This document shows, piece after piece, positions 35,437 to 43,901 of a DNA stretch of 64,000 bases. Each line of letters starts with the position of its first letter. Position 1 is the stretch's first letter. Made by a program: the position numbers and the translations under genes. Location: positions 62,001 through 126,000 of the forward strand of contig NZ_JAMYDU010000002.1 of the NCBI RefSeq assembly GCF_024138395.1, given 5' to 3'. The notes under the pieces are model-generated. The model had not been told where the DNA came from, did no database searches, and worked only from the letters and a program-made list of their open reading frames with translations. The DNA comes from Pseudomonas mandelii (GTDB taxonomy: Bacteria > Pseudomonadota > Gammaproteobacteria > Pseudomonadales > Pseudomonadaceae).

Positions 35437-36498
35437 ATGACAGTACTCAGAGTTGGCATCGTTGGTCTCGGCAATCAGATGCAAGAAAATTTGCTGCCGA
35501 CCCTATTGCAAATGCCGGACATTCGGATTGTCGCCGTATGTGACAGCGACCTTACCCGAGCCGCGCAAATCCACCGCTTTATCTCGGATGTCGTTATTAC
35601 CGACGATTTCGACCATATGCTCGATACAGGCACGCTCGACGCCGTCGTCATGGCTTGTCCACCCCAGGCGCATCGAGATCTTTCGCTCAAGGCCATGGCC
35701 AAGGGCGTCCATGTGTTTGTCGAAAAACCACCGTGCTTCACCCTGGCTGAGCTGGAAAACCTGATTGAGGTCAGCCGTCAGACCAATGTGATCACTGGCG
35801 TGGGCATGAACTTCAAGTTTGCCAAGCCGATGCGTCAGTTGCGCGATATCACCCGCACCGAACAGTTCGGCAAAGTCGTACACATCCAACTCAACCATTA
35901 CGCCAGCAAACCCACGGCACCACTCTGGGGCCTGGATTCGACACTGCGTTCCTTCCTGCTGGCTCAAGCGATCCATACGATCGACTTGGGGGTGACATTC
36001 GGCGGCGGTGAGCTGCGTGACATCGAATCACGGGTTCAACGGCATGACGACTCACTGTTGGTGAGCCTGGAATTGCAATTCTCGACCGGTGCCACGGTGA
36101 GTCTGTTGAGCGGCACGATGTTCCCGTATTTCGAGTTCGACATGAAGATCGTCAGCTCCAAATCGATGATGGTCGAGTTGAACAACCTGTGGAATATCAC
36201 CATGCACGAGCCGGAGCATGGCACCAGTGCAACCGGCACTGCCAAGCGCTGGCGCGGGGCCTGGCAGCCTGGTCCGCTGGACTCCGGGTATGAACGCAGC
36301 GGCTATTTCGGTGAGTTGGAGAAGTTCTTCGACGCCGTGCGCAATCACGCACCGTACGAGGCCAATTTCGAAAGCCTGCTGCCGACCTTCAAAGTGATCG
36401 AGCAAATCTGCTACGCCGATAGCCAACGTGATATCGCGCCGGTGCTTCCCCTGCGCGCTGACCATTTCGCGAAATCCAAAGCCCAAGTCGGAGCCTGA
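35437..36498 (+). CDS. Gfo/Idh/MocA-family NAD(P)-dependent oxidoreductase
   Basis: Likely oxidises or reduces a hydroxyl/keto group on a sugar, sugar phosphate or cyclitol. It has 353 residues. The N-terminal Rossmann motif is VGIVGLGNQMQENLL (6-20), EKPP (Glu96, Lys97) carries the family catalytic lysine, and QAIHTIDL (His180, Asp183) supplies the usual catalytic His/Asp pair in the C-terminal domain. ATG 35437 has GGAG 7 bases upstream; ATG 35431 is an alternative. It is first in a run of twelve same-strand genes with gaps of at most 7 bases, the next starting 4 bases later. The substrate is unknown. Confidence 0.88.
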   Translation: MTVLRVGIVGLGNQMQENLLPTLLQMPDIRIVAVCDSDLTRAAQIHRFISDVVITDDFDHMLDTGTLDAVVMACPPQAHRDLSLKAMAKGVHVFVEKPPCFTLAELENLIEVSRQTNVITGVGMNFKFAKPMRQLRDITRTEQFGKVVHIQLNHYASKPTAPLWGLDSTLRSFLLAQAIHTIDLGVTFGGGELRDIESRVQRHDDSLLVSLELQFSTGATVSLLSGTMFPYFEFDMKIVSSKSMMVELNNLWNITMHEPEHGTSATGTAKRWRGAWQPGPLDSGYERSGYFGELEKFFDAVRNHAPYEANFESLLPTFKVIEQICYADSQRDIAPVLPLRADHFAKSKAQVGA

Positions 36499-36502
36499 TT
36501 CA

Positions 36503-37618
36503 ATGCCTTCTAATCAATCCAATGTCGCGACTGCCCGAGTGTCTGTTTCTGATAAGTATCGCCCGGTGTATGCCGACGACCTGCTGACCATGCAACAAAC
36601 CCTGGAGCGTCCGCTGTCGGGCACCAGCGATGTGGTGACCGAGTACGAAAGCAAGCTTGCCCAGTGGTTCGACGCTCGGCATGCGATTGCCGTTTCGTCG
36701 GGCGGTGCAGCGCTGAGCGTGGCAATTTATGCCGCTGGCGTAGGTCCGGGCGATGATGTGCTGCTGACCCCGAGCTGCCCGTTGTGCACCATTTACCCGA
36801 TCATTGCTGCCGGCGCCAATCCGATTTTCGTCGACACCCGCACCCATGGTTTTGGCGCCGATCCGGCATCGATCAAGGCCCGCATGACTCCTCGTACCCG
36901 GGCGATCATCGATATCCCGATGTGGGGCTATCCGACCGAAGTCGATGAGTTGCGCGACCTCACCCATAAATTGGGTATCAAGCTCATTCTGGACCTGGCG
37001 CATTCCCACGGTACAACCCTGCATGGCCGTCCGCTTTCGCAGTATGGCGACCTGTCGTGCTTCAGTACCCATGAACGCAAGCCGCTGGCCACCGGTGAGG
37101 GCGGTTTTATCCTGACCGACGACGATGCGCTGGCCCAGCGCAGCCGCGATTACAGCCGTTTCGGCAACCTTAACGGCAAGGATTTCGGGCTGAACTACAA
37201 GCTTGCGGCGCTGCCAGCGGCGCTGGGTGGCAGTCGTTTGGCGTCCCTGGCCGGTCAGATCGAGAAGCGCCGCGAGAACGCGACGTACTTCCTCGACAAG
37301 CTGGATCACAGCAAGGTGCGTGAGAAGAAAATCATTAATGGCGGTGTGCCGAACTACTACTTCCTGAACCTGGAACTGCACTTCGCCGATAACCGCGCCT
37401 TCATCGATTATCTGGACGAAGCCGGCATTCCCTCCGACATCAAACGTTACGGTTGCAAGGCACTCTATGAGTTTCCGGCATTGACCCAATACCGCAATGA
37501 GTGCCCGAATGCCGAAGCCTTGCTGGCGGGCATGACGACGATTCCGGTGCATCCGGACATCACCCTGGCCGAGCTCGACTACATGGCCGAACGCATCAAC
37601 CAGTACGGTGCCCCGTGA
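36503..37618 (+). CDS. DegT/DnrJ/EryC1/StrS-family PLP aminotransferase (first copy)
   Basis: Probably transaminates a keto sugar or keto cyclitol made by the preceding oxidoreductase. The product is 371 residues. The PLP-binding lysine is Lys193 in CFSTHERKPLATGEGG, matching the family pattern around the Schiff-base lysine and the GEGG loop. The pyridine-contacting Asp164 is in LDLAHSH, where His167 takes the place of the usual Gln or Cys after D-x-A. It is paralogous to the gene at 38128 along its full length (shared AVSSG, PMWGYP, DLAH, CFSTH and TRFGN/SRFGN blocks). The next gene begins at the base after its stop. Confidence 0.88.
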   Translation: MPSNQSNVATARVSVSDKYRPVYADDLLTMQQTLERPLSGTSDVVTEYESKLAQWFDARHAIAVSSGGAALSVAIYAAGVGPGDDVLLTPSCPLCTIYPIIAAGANPIFVDTRTHGFGADPASIKARMTPRTRAIIDIPMWGYPTEVDELRDLTHKLGIKLILDLAHSHGTTLHGRPLSQYGDLSCFSTHERKPLATGEGGFILTDDDALAQRSRDYSRFGNLNGKDFGLNYKLAALPAALGGSRLASLAGQIEKRRENATYFLDKLDHSKVREKKIINGGVPNYYFLNLELHFADNRAFIDYLDEAGIPSDIKRYGCKALYEFPALTQYRNECPNAEALLAGMTTIPVHPDITLAELDYMAERINQYGAP

Positions 37619-38131
37619 ATGACTGACACACTCGATCGCTCGCAATTGGATCGGCACTTCACCGCGTCCGGGTTCGTTCTGAACCCGGAGCGGGAGATGT
37701 TGCTGCTGCATCACCGCAAGCTCGACGTCTGGCTGTACCCGGGCGGCCATATCGAGCAAGGCGAAACCCCTGACGTGGCGGTGTTGCGGGAAATTTTCGA
37801 AGAAACAGGGATTCGCGCCCACCTGATCGGTGAGCGCGATGAAGAGCTTGCCGATGTCGAAACCGACGTCACGGTGCTGCATCAGCCGTACCGGATTCTG
37901 TGCGAATACATCAACGACAAGCGCGGGCCGCACTATCATCTGGACCTGATTTACGTCACGGCGACCGAGTTGCGCAGCGTCCCTGACAACAGGGAGGTGG
38001 AGCACGCCCGGTTCTTCACGCAAAAGGAAACGGCGAACCTGAAGATGTTCCCCAACTTCCGGCGCATGGTGGATCGGGTGTTTGCCGATGATGCGGTCTG
38101 GGACATGGTCGGCATGAAGGTGTCGAAATGA
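37619..38131 (+). CDS. NUDIX hydrolase (first copy)
   Basis: Cytoplasmic pyrophosphohydrolase of 170 residues. A canonical NUDIX box runs from 43 to 65: Gly43, Glu49, Arg57-Glu58, Glu61-Glu62 and Gly64 fit the G-x5-E-x7-R-E-x2-E-E-x-G pattern. Substrate cannot be read from the sequence; nucleoside diphosphate-linked compounds are usual. It is wedged between the two aminotransferase genes, starting directly after the first and overlapping the second by four bases (ATGA). This suggests a dedicated role in the pathway rather than housekeeping. Confidence 0.88.
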   Translation: MTDTLDRSQLDRHFTASGFVLNPEREMLLLHHRKLDVWLYPGGHIEQGETPDVAVLREIFEETGIRAHLIGERDEELADVETDVTVLHQPYRILCEYINDKRGPHYHLDLIYVTATELRSVPDNREVEHARFFTQKETANLKMFPNFRRMVDRVFADDAVWDMVGMKVSK

Positions 38132-39231
38132 GTCTGGCGGCGGTTTCAACGCGAACCATCGCGCAGAAATGCTCTCACGCCACGGCCGACGATCTGCGGG
38201 AGCTTGAGCGGGCATTGCATAGCGGCCTGACCGGCACCTCGCAAATCGTCGACGAGTACGAGGCCGCGCTTGCGGCGCTGTACGGCGTGCGGCATGTGAT
38301 TGCTGTATCGTCCGGCGCGGCGTCGGTGACGGCCGCGCTGGCCGGTGTCGATTTCCGTCCGGGGGATGAAGTTATCGTCGCACCGACAGGACCGATCTGT
38401 ACCGTGCTGCCGATTTTGTCCCTGGGGCTGATGCCGGTTTTTTGCGATGTGGCGCCGGACAGTTTCGGCCTCGACCCAGTGGACCTGCGACGTTGCATCA
38501 GTGATCGCACCTGCGCGGTGATCGAGGTGCCAATGTGGGGTTATCCGATTCGCTCGGATGCCACTTGGGCGTATTTGCGTGAGGCAGGCATTCCGCTGAT
38601 TCAGGACTTGGCCCACGCCCACATGACGCGCCTGAACGGCACCTGGCTTGCCCATCACGGCGAGATCAGCTGTTTCAGTACCCACGATTGTAAGTTCATC
38701 TCCACCGGCGAAGGTGGTTTTGTCATGACCGATGATGATGAGCGGGCAGCGCGCATCCGCGCCTACACGCGCTTCGGTAATCTGACAGGCGAAACCCTGG
38801 GCATCAACCTGAAACTCGGTGGCCTGCAAGCGGCGCTGGGTCTGGCGCGCTCGCGTCAACTCGGTGCGAACCTGCAGCACCGCCAGCGCAATCGCGAGCG
38901 GTTGCTGGGGATGCTGGACAACCCGGCCTTTCGGGAAATGCCGGTGGTCGCCGGTGGTGAAGTCAACGCCTATTCGTTGTTGCTGCAAGCCGTCGGGCAC
39001 GATGGGCGCGAACTGGTGCACTACCAGCAGCGGCACGGTATCGAGTCGGATATCGGCAAGTACGATAACCAACCGCTGTACCAGTTGCCCCTGTTGACCC
39101 GCTACCAGCGCGATTGCCCCAACGCCGCCCGATTACTGCGTTCACTGACCACAGTGCCGTTGCACCCCGATCTGGTGGACGACGACCTGCATTACATCGC
39201 CAAGGTGCTCAATGACTACTCTCCCGCCTGA
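38128..39231 (+). CDS. DegT/DnrJ/EryC1/StrS-family PLP aminotransferase (second copy)
   Basis: Second aminotransferase of the operon, 367 residues, related along its length to the one at 36503. The PLP lysine is Lys189 in CFSTHDCKFISTGEGG; Asp160 and His163 are in QDLAHAH, the same Gln-to-His change as in the first copy. Both lysines are intact, so both are presumably active. Two active copies suggest two transamination steps or a hetero-oligomer. It overlaps the NUDIX gene upstream by 4 bases and the FAD gene downstream by 20. Confidence 0.88.
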   Translation: MSLAAVSTRTIAQKCSHATADDLRELERALHSGLTGTSQIVDEYEAALAALYGVRHVIAVSSGAASVTAALAGVDFRPGDEVIVAPTGPICTVLPILSLGLMPVFCDVAPDSFGLDPVDLRRCISDRTCAVIEVPMWGYPIRSDATWAYLREAGIPLIQDLAHAHMTRLNGTWLAHHGEISCFSTHDCKFISTGEGGFVMTDDDERAARIRAYTRFGNLTGETLGINLKLGGLQAALGLARSRQLGANLQHRQRNRERLLGMLDNPAFREMPVVAGGEVNAYSLLLQAVGHDGRELVHYQQRHGIESDIGKYDNQPLYQLPLLTRYQRDCPNAARLLRSLTTVPLHPDLVDDDLHYIAKVLNDYSPA

Positions 39232-40579
39232 ATCAGCCGGTCGCGGCCGCCATGCGGTGGTGATCGGCGGCAGCGTGACCGGTTGCCTGACGGCCGCGGT
39301 GCTCGCCCGTCGTTTCGAGCGCGTCACCGTGATCGAAAAAAGCAACTTCTACGACGAAACCGGCCCGCGCCAGAGCATTCCCCAGGAGCATCACGTGCAT
39401 CTGCTGCTGTTGCGTGGCAAGCAGATCATCGAGGGCATATTCCCCGGAATCCTCAAGGCGCTGGAGCACAGCGGTGCGCAAGTTGCGGACCTTGGCCATG
39501 ATGTGAAGTGGTATCAGGGTGGACGCTGGAAGAACCGCTACCGAAGCGGCATCTATGCGCACTATTGCAGTCGTCGACTGATCGACAACCAATTGCGCCG
39601 ATGCCTGTCGCAGGTGCCACGGGTCGAGGTGCTTTCCGGCGCGCGGGTGACGCGTCTGGAGTTTTCCGGCCACAGCAACCCGCGTGCGGTGAGCGGGGTG
39701 GTGATTGACAGCGGCTCCGGCGAACACAGCCTGGCCTGCGATCTGGTGGTGGACGCCAGTGGCCGGGGCACGCACCTGCCAACGTGGCTGAAAGAGGCTG
39801 GGTTCGGCGCGGTCGAAACCAGCGTGGTCAAGACCGAGCTCGGTTACGCGTCACGCATCTATCGCCGCCTTCCGGCCTTCGCCGAGCAATGGCAGGTGCT
39901 GCTGGTGCTGCCCACTGCACCGGCGCAGAGTTCCATGGGGGTAATCAGCCCCATTGAAGGCGATCGGTGGATGGTGACGACCGGGGGATGGTTCGGCAAT
40001 TTTCCTGGCAAGGACCCTGACGAGTTCTTGCAGGCCCTGGCCGCGCTACCGGTGCCGGATATCCATGAAGTCATCCGCGACGCCGAACCGCTGTCGGACG
40101 TTTTCACCTTCAAGATGCCGGGCAGCAGTCGTCGCCATTACGACCGTATCGAACACTGGCCGACCGGTCTGCTGGTGGTGGGCGATGCCCTGAGCAGCAT
40201 GAATCCGCTCTACAGCCAAGGCATGACCATCGGTGCCCTCGAAGCCGATTGCATCGATCAACACATCGATGCAGTGCTGGGGCAATCGATCAGTTTTCAA
40301 CAGTTACAGGCCTCGCTGTGTGGTGTGGTCGATGGCGCCTGGAACATGGCCACCACCGAGGATTTCCGTTTTCCGCAGACGCAGGGCGAGCGCAGTTGGC
40401 GTACCTGTTTCCACCATTGGTATGGCGCAGGCCTTGGCAAATTGTCGGCGAGCAATCGTCGCGCGCTCGAAACGCAAATCGGTGTGACCAACCTGGTGAT
40501 GGAGCCCAGCCGGCTCTATTCACCGGCGATTGTGTCGCGTATCGCACTCAATGCCATCTTTCCCGGGAACACTCGATAA
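39212..40579 (+). CDS. FAD-dependent oxidoreductase, monooxygenase-like
   Basis: Flavoprotein of 455 residues resembling aromatic hydroxylase/epoxidase-type monooxygenases. The N-terminal dinucleotide-binding motif is VVIGGSVTGCLTAAVLARRF (17-36), with Glu42 at the end of the second strand binding ribose. DASGRGTHLP lies near residue 180. The FAD-binding GD motif is VVGDALSSMNPLYSQGM in the last third. The tryptophan halogenase lysine motif is not evident, so hydroxylation or epoxidation is more likely than halogenation, but this is a family-level guess. The start overlaps the preceding gene by 20 bases and has AAGGTG upstream. Confidence 0.82.
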   Translation: MTTLPPESAGRGRHAVVIGGSVTGCLTAAVLARRFERVTVIEKSNFYDETGPRQSIPQEHHVHLLLLRGKQIIEGIFPGILKALEHSGAQVADLGHDVKWYQGGRWKNRYRSGIYAHYCSRRLIDNQLRRCLSQVPRVEVLSGARVTRLEFSGHSNPRAVSGVVIDSGSGEHSLACDLVVDASGRGTHLPTWLKEAGFGAVETSVVKTELGYASRIYRRLPAFAEQWQVLLVLPTAPAQSSMGVISPIEGDRWMVTTGGWFGNFPGKDPDEFLQALAALPVPDIHEVIRDAEPLSDVFTFKMPGSSRRHYDRIEHWPTGLLVVGDALSSMNPLYSQGMTIGALEADCIDQHIDAVLGQSISFQQLQASLCGVVDGAWNMATTEDFRFPQTQGERSWRTCFHHWYGAGLGKLSASNRRALETQIGVTNLVMEPSRLYSPAIVSRIALNAIFPGNTR

Positions 40580-41277
40580 TGATCGACGATCTCCTGCACT
40601 TCTCTGGCATCGAACACCTGGTGTTCGATTGGAACGGTACTTTGATCGACGATATCGATCTGGCCGTCTTCGCGGTGAATCGCTGTGGCGAGCATTTTGA
40701 TGTGGCGCCCATCACCGCGGCTCAATACCGGGCCAAGTTCGATTTCCCCATCGCCGATTTCTACGCGTCGTTGGGTTTTGATTTTGCGCAGACCCCGTTC
40801 CCGATCATCGTCCAGCGCTACCTTGAGCATTTCGACGCCAATGTTGCGCAATGTCGGTTGCATGACGGTGTCCTCGAGTTACTCGATGCGGCGCGGCGCG
40901 CAGGCATTGGTGTGTCGATCCTGTCGGCGTCCCACTGCGATGTGCTTCTGCAAACCCTGGAAGCCAAGGGCCTGCGCGATTGCTTCGAGCACGTGGTGGG
41001 GCTGACGCACAATCACGCGACCAGCAAGGTCGCCGAGGCAGTCGTCCTGCAGCAAACCCTCGGCACGCCGGCCGCTCGCACCCTGTTTGTCGGCGATACC
41101 CTGCATGACTTTGATGTCGCTCGTTCCGTGGGCTGGCAACCGGTGTTGGTTACCACCGGCCATCAGGACGCCAATCGCCTGCGTCGCAGTGGCGCGATGC
41201 TGTTCGACGGACTGGGTGAGTTGCTGACCCGCTTCAGCCCCGACGACATGCGCGTCATCGAACTCGGGGAGGCCTGA
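40579..41277 (+). CDS. HAD-superfamily hydrolase (first copy)
   Basis: Probable phosphatase of 232 residues. HAD motif I is VFDWNGTLIDD, with nucleophile Asp17; the second acidic position is Asn19 instead of Asp, a variant found in some phosphoglycolate phosphatase-like families. Motif II is around LSASH, and motif IV is FVGDTLHDFDVA. The start ATG overlaps the preceding stop (TAATG). In this operon it may dephosphorylate a pathway intermediate. The Asn variant may affect activity and would need testing. Confidence 0.83.
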   Translation: MIDDLLHFSGIEHLVFDWNGTLIDDIDLAVFAVNRCGEHFDVAPITAAQYRAKFDFPIADFYASLGFDFAQTPFPIIVQRYLEHFDANVAQCRLHDGVLELLDAARRAGIGVSILSASHCDVLLQTLEAKGLRDCFEHVVGLTHNHATSKVAEAVVLQQTLGTPAARTLFVGDTLHDFDVARSVGWQPVLVTTGHQDANRLRRSGAMLFDGLGELLTRFSPDDMRVIELGEA

Positions 41278-41279
41278 TC

Positions 41280-42392
41280 GTGACCACACCGCAGATTGTT
41301 CTTGTTTGCCTGATCGCGACAACGCTGCTATTGCGTGCGCTGGTCACCTTTTATTACCGCGACAAGCAGCGTGTGCTGCGTTTGCTGAAGCTGGAACCGC
41401 GCCTGCCCGATCGCAAGGAGCATTACTACCGACCGCTGGATGAATGGTTCGCACCGTTGCCGTTTATCTGGGTCTGGCTGGATATCGTCGCCGCCGTGCT
41501 GCTCGCGTCGATTTATTCCACGCCGTTGATGTGGCTGGGGGTGGTGCTGTGGAGTGGCGGGCGCATGCGGGCGCTGCAAGAGTTCGGGCACAACGCTGTG
41601 CATTTCGCCTTGTGTCGGCACCACGCCTGGCAATGGTGGCTGGGCAACGTGTTCTATCAGTTCCCGATATTCAAGCGCGACATGCGCAGCCGTCACCAGG
41701 CGCACACCATCGAACACCATCGCAACCCCAATCATCCGCAACTGGACCCCAACCGCGCACGCGTGCACGCCGGCGGTTATGTCGCCGGGTTGTCGCCGGG
41801 TGGCTTCTATCGCTTGTTGCTGTACCCGCTGACCCCTGCCGGGGCCTGGGTAAATCTGAGCACGATGGTGCGCAACAGCCTGTTGAATCATTCCCGGGTG
41901 ACGACGGTGATCCGCTGGCTGAGTGTAATGGCCGTGGCGGCGCTGCTTTACTGGGCGGGTGGCTGGAAAGGTGTGGTGTTTGGCTGGTTGCTGCCGTTGC
42001 TGACGTCGTACCCGGTCTATGCCTGGGTCTCCTTGCTTACCGAACACCGCTGGTTCATCGAAGGGTCGTCAAGGGACCGACGTGATCTCGAATACCTGGC
42101 CGGTCGGCCCACCGACTACTTCGGCCTGAGCGGCTGGATGGTGCGTGTGTTTATCGCGCCGACCTCTGATGCCTATCACCTGGCCCATTCGCTGTATCCG
42201 GGGGTGCGCTGGAATTACCTGCCGGCAATCGACCGTCATCTGAAGATTCACGAACCGCGCTACAGCAACAACGCCAGTGAAGGCCTGCTGTTGCGCCGGG
42301 GCAACGCACCGACGGCGCTTTCGGAGCTGTACGAGCGGCTGGTCAGCACCGAACAAGAAGAATCCATCCTGAAGACGAGAGGCAATACGTGA
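41280..42392 (+). CDS. Membrane fatty acid desaturase/hydroxylase-family protein
   Basis: Integral membrane di-iron oxygenase-like protein of 370 residues. Histidine clusters are GHNAVH (His104, His108), HQAHTIEHH (His139, 142, 146, 147) and HLAHS with its preceding His (His300, His303), plus His256 in EHRWF. They are embedded among hydrophobic segments at about 5-25, 63-92, 207-255. This is the family architecture for desaturases, hydroxylases and related oxygenases acting at the membrane. The start is GTG at 41280 with GGGGAGG upstream. In a soluble-metabolite operon it may oxidise a hydrophobic side chain, but its substrate is unknown. It overlaps the next gene by 4 bases. Confidence 0.82.
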   Translation: MTTPQIVLVCLIATTLLLRALVTFYYRDKQRVLRLLKLEPRLPDRKEHYYRPLDEWFAPLPFIWVWLDIVAAVLLASIYSTPLMWLGVVLWSGGRMRALQEFGHNAVHFALCRHHAWQWWLGNVFYQFPIFKRDMRSRHQAHTIEHHRNPNHPQLDPNRARVHAGGYVAGLSPGGFYRLLLYPLTPAGAWVNLSTMVRNSLLNHSRVTTVIRWLSVMAVAALLYWAGGWKGVVFGWLLPLLTSYPVYAWVSLLTEHRWFIEGSSRDRRDLEYLAGRPTDYFGLSGWMVRVFIAPTSDAYHLAHSLYPGVRWNYLPAIDRHLKIHEPRYSNNASEGLLLRRGNAPTALSELYERLVSTEQEESILKTRGNT

Positions 42393-43300
42393 CGAACTCA
42401 ACGGAATTTCAACAGGTGCAACGCATTGGCATTATTGGTGGCAGCGGTCTTCAGCAGCTGCCAGGTCTGGAAGATATTCGCCTGGTCGAAATCGAGACCG
42501 CATTCGGCCAGCCTTCCTCCCCCATCACCCTTGGCACGCTCAACGGCGTGCCGGTGGCCTTCGTACAGCGTCATGGGGTTGGGCACACGATTCCACCCGC
42601 CTCAATCAATGTGCGCGCCAACATTGCTGCGCTACGTCACGTCGGTTGCACTCAAGTGTTATCGGTCAGTGCGGTGGGCAGCCTCAGCCACGATGCGCCA
42701 CCGGGCAGTTTCGTGCTGATAGATCAATTCATCGATCGTACCATCCAGCGTGACAAGACCTTCTTCGGCCCAGGCCTGGTAGGGCACGTGCCGTTCGGCA
42801 ATCCAGTGTGCGGGCGCATGCATGCTGTCCTGGCTGAGAGTGTGAAAACGACGGATGTTCAGGCACTCGATAGCGGCACTTATGTCGTGATGGAAGGGCC
42901 GCAATTTTCGACCCGGGCCGAATCGAACCTCTATCGCCAATGGGGCGGCACTGTCATCGGCATGACCGCGATGCCCGAGGCGAAACTGGCTCGCGAAGCC
43001 GAACTTTGCTACGCGATGATTGCCATCCCCACCGACTTCGATTGCTGGCATGAGTCCCATGAGGATGTGAACGCCGCCCTCGTCGCCCAACGCATGGCCG
43101 ACACCTTCACCCTGACTCGCCGATTGGTCACCGAGGCGGTTTCGCGTCTGGGCGAGCATCGCGGTGCCTGCCCGTGCGGCTGTGACCGCGCCCTTGATAC
43201 GGCGGTGATGACCGCGCCTGAACACCGTGACCCGGCCATGGTGGATCGTTTGCTGACCGTCGCACCCAACGCCATACACCTGAGATCGAACAAGGATTGA
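42389..43300 (+). CDS. MTA/purine nucleoside phosphorylase-family protein
   Basis: Nucleoside phosphorylase of 303 residues, probably cleaving 5'-methylthioadenosine or a related nucleoside with phosphate. Conserved features are GIIGGSGL (phosphate loop), FVQRHGVGHTIPP, VVMEGPQFSTRAESNLYR, GMTAMPEAKLAREAELCYA and IPTDFDCW, all characteristic of the MTAP group. The GTG start at 42389 overlaps the preceding gene by 4 bases. Within this operon it could recycle MTA from a SAM-using step or cut a nucleoside intermediate. No aminobutyryl- or methyl-transferase using SAM is visible in the operon, which makes the second option open. Confidence 0.85.
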   Translation: MTNSTEFQQVQRIGIIGGSGLQQLPGLEDIRLVEIETAFGQPSSPITLGTLNGVPVAFVQRHGVGHTIPPASINVRANIAALRHVGCTQVLSVSAVGSLSHDAPPGSFVLIDQFIDRTIQRDKTFFGPGLVGHVPFGNPVCGRMHAVLAESVKTTDVQALDSGTYVVMEGPQFSTRAESNLYRQWGGTVIGMTAMPEAKLAREAELCYAMIAIPTDFDCWHESHEDVNAALVAQRMADTFTLTRRLVTEAVSRLGEHRGACPCGCDRALDTAVMTAPEHRDPAMVDRLLTVAPNAIHLRSNKD

Positions 43301-43304
43301 AATC

Positions 43305-43901
43305 ATGAATCAAGCCATTGCCACCAAGGATCGCGTGCGCATCAAGCAGGTCGAGGTACTGTCGGATAACTGGTACGTACTGCGCAAAACCACTTACGAT
43401 TTCCAGGGCCGCGACGGCACCTGGCGAAACATGTCCCGGGAGACCTACGACCGTGGCAACGGGGCGACGATCCTGCTTTACAGCAAGTTGAAGCAGACGG
43501 TTGTACTGACCCGGCAATTCCGGTTCCCGGCCTTCGTCAACGAACACGACGGCATGCTCATTGAGACCTGCGCCGGCCTGCTGGATCGAGACGATCCACA
43601 CACCTGTATTCGCAAGGAAACCGAGGAAGAAACCGGTTACCGGATTAAAGACGTGCGCAAGATTTTCGAGGCTTTCATGAGCCCTGGATCGGTGACCGAA
43701 CGCTTGTATTTCTTTGTCGGCGAATATTTCGACGAGGACAAGCTGGGGGAGGGGGGCGGCGTCGAAGCGGAGGGCGAAGAGGTCGAGGTGCTTGAACTGC
43801 CCCTCGACGAGGCCCTGGCCATGATCGAGACAGGCGCTATCAGTGACGGCAAGACGATCATGCTCTTGCAGTACGCCAAATTACACCGGCTACTGGAGTG
43901 A
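43305..43901 (+). CDS. NUDIX hydrolase, NudK/ADP-ribose pyrophosphatase-like (second copy)
   Basis: Hydrolase of 198 residues of the group acting on nucleoside diphosphate sugars. The region ETCAGLLDRDD followed by RKETEEETGY is a NUDIX box of NudK type. FMSPGSVTERLYFFVGEY further on matches the conserved MSPG loop of GDP-mannose and ADP-ribose pyrophosphatases. AAGGA lies before the ATG. It overlaps the next gene by 4 bases (ATGA). A second NUDIX protein in one operon suggests that a nucleotide-linked intermediate is handled. Confidence 0.86.
   Translation: MNQAIATKDRVRIKQVEVLSDNWYVLRKTTYDFQGRDGTWRNMSRETYDRGNGATILLYSKLKQTVVLTRQFRFPAFVNEHDGMLIETCAGLLDRDDPHTCIRKETEEETGYRIKDVRKIFEAFMSPGSVTERLYFFVGEYFDEDKLGEGGGVEAEGEEVEVLELPLDEALAMIETGAISDGKTIMLLQYAKLHRLLE

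Noticed and set aside
36500..38215. 571-codon open frame opposite the first aminotransferase and NUDIX genes
   Set aside because: The plus-strand proteins carry clear catalytic motifs; this frame carries none and spans three genes.
39212..40579. Identification of the FAD enzyme as a tryptophan halogenase
   Set aside because: The GxGxxG-like motif and overall pattern fit flavin monooxygenases, but I could not see the halogenase active-site lysine and tryptophan motif.
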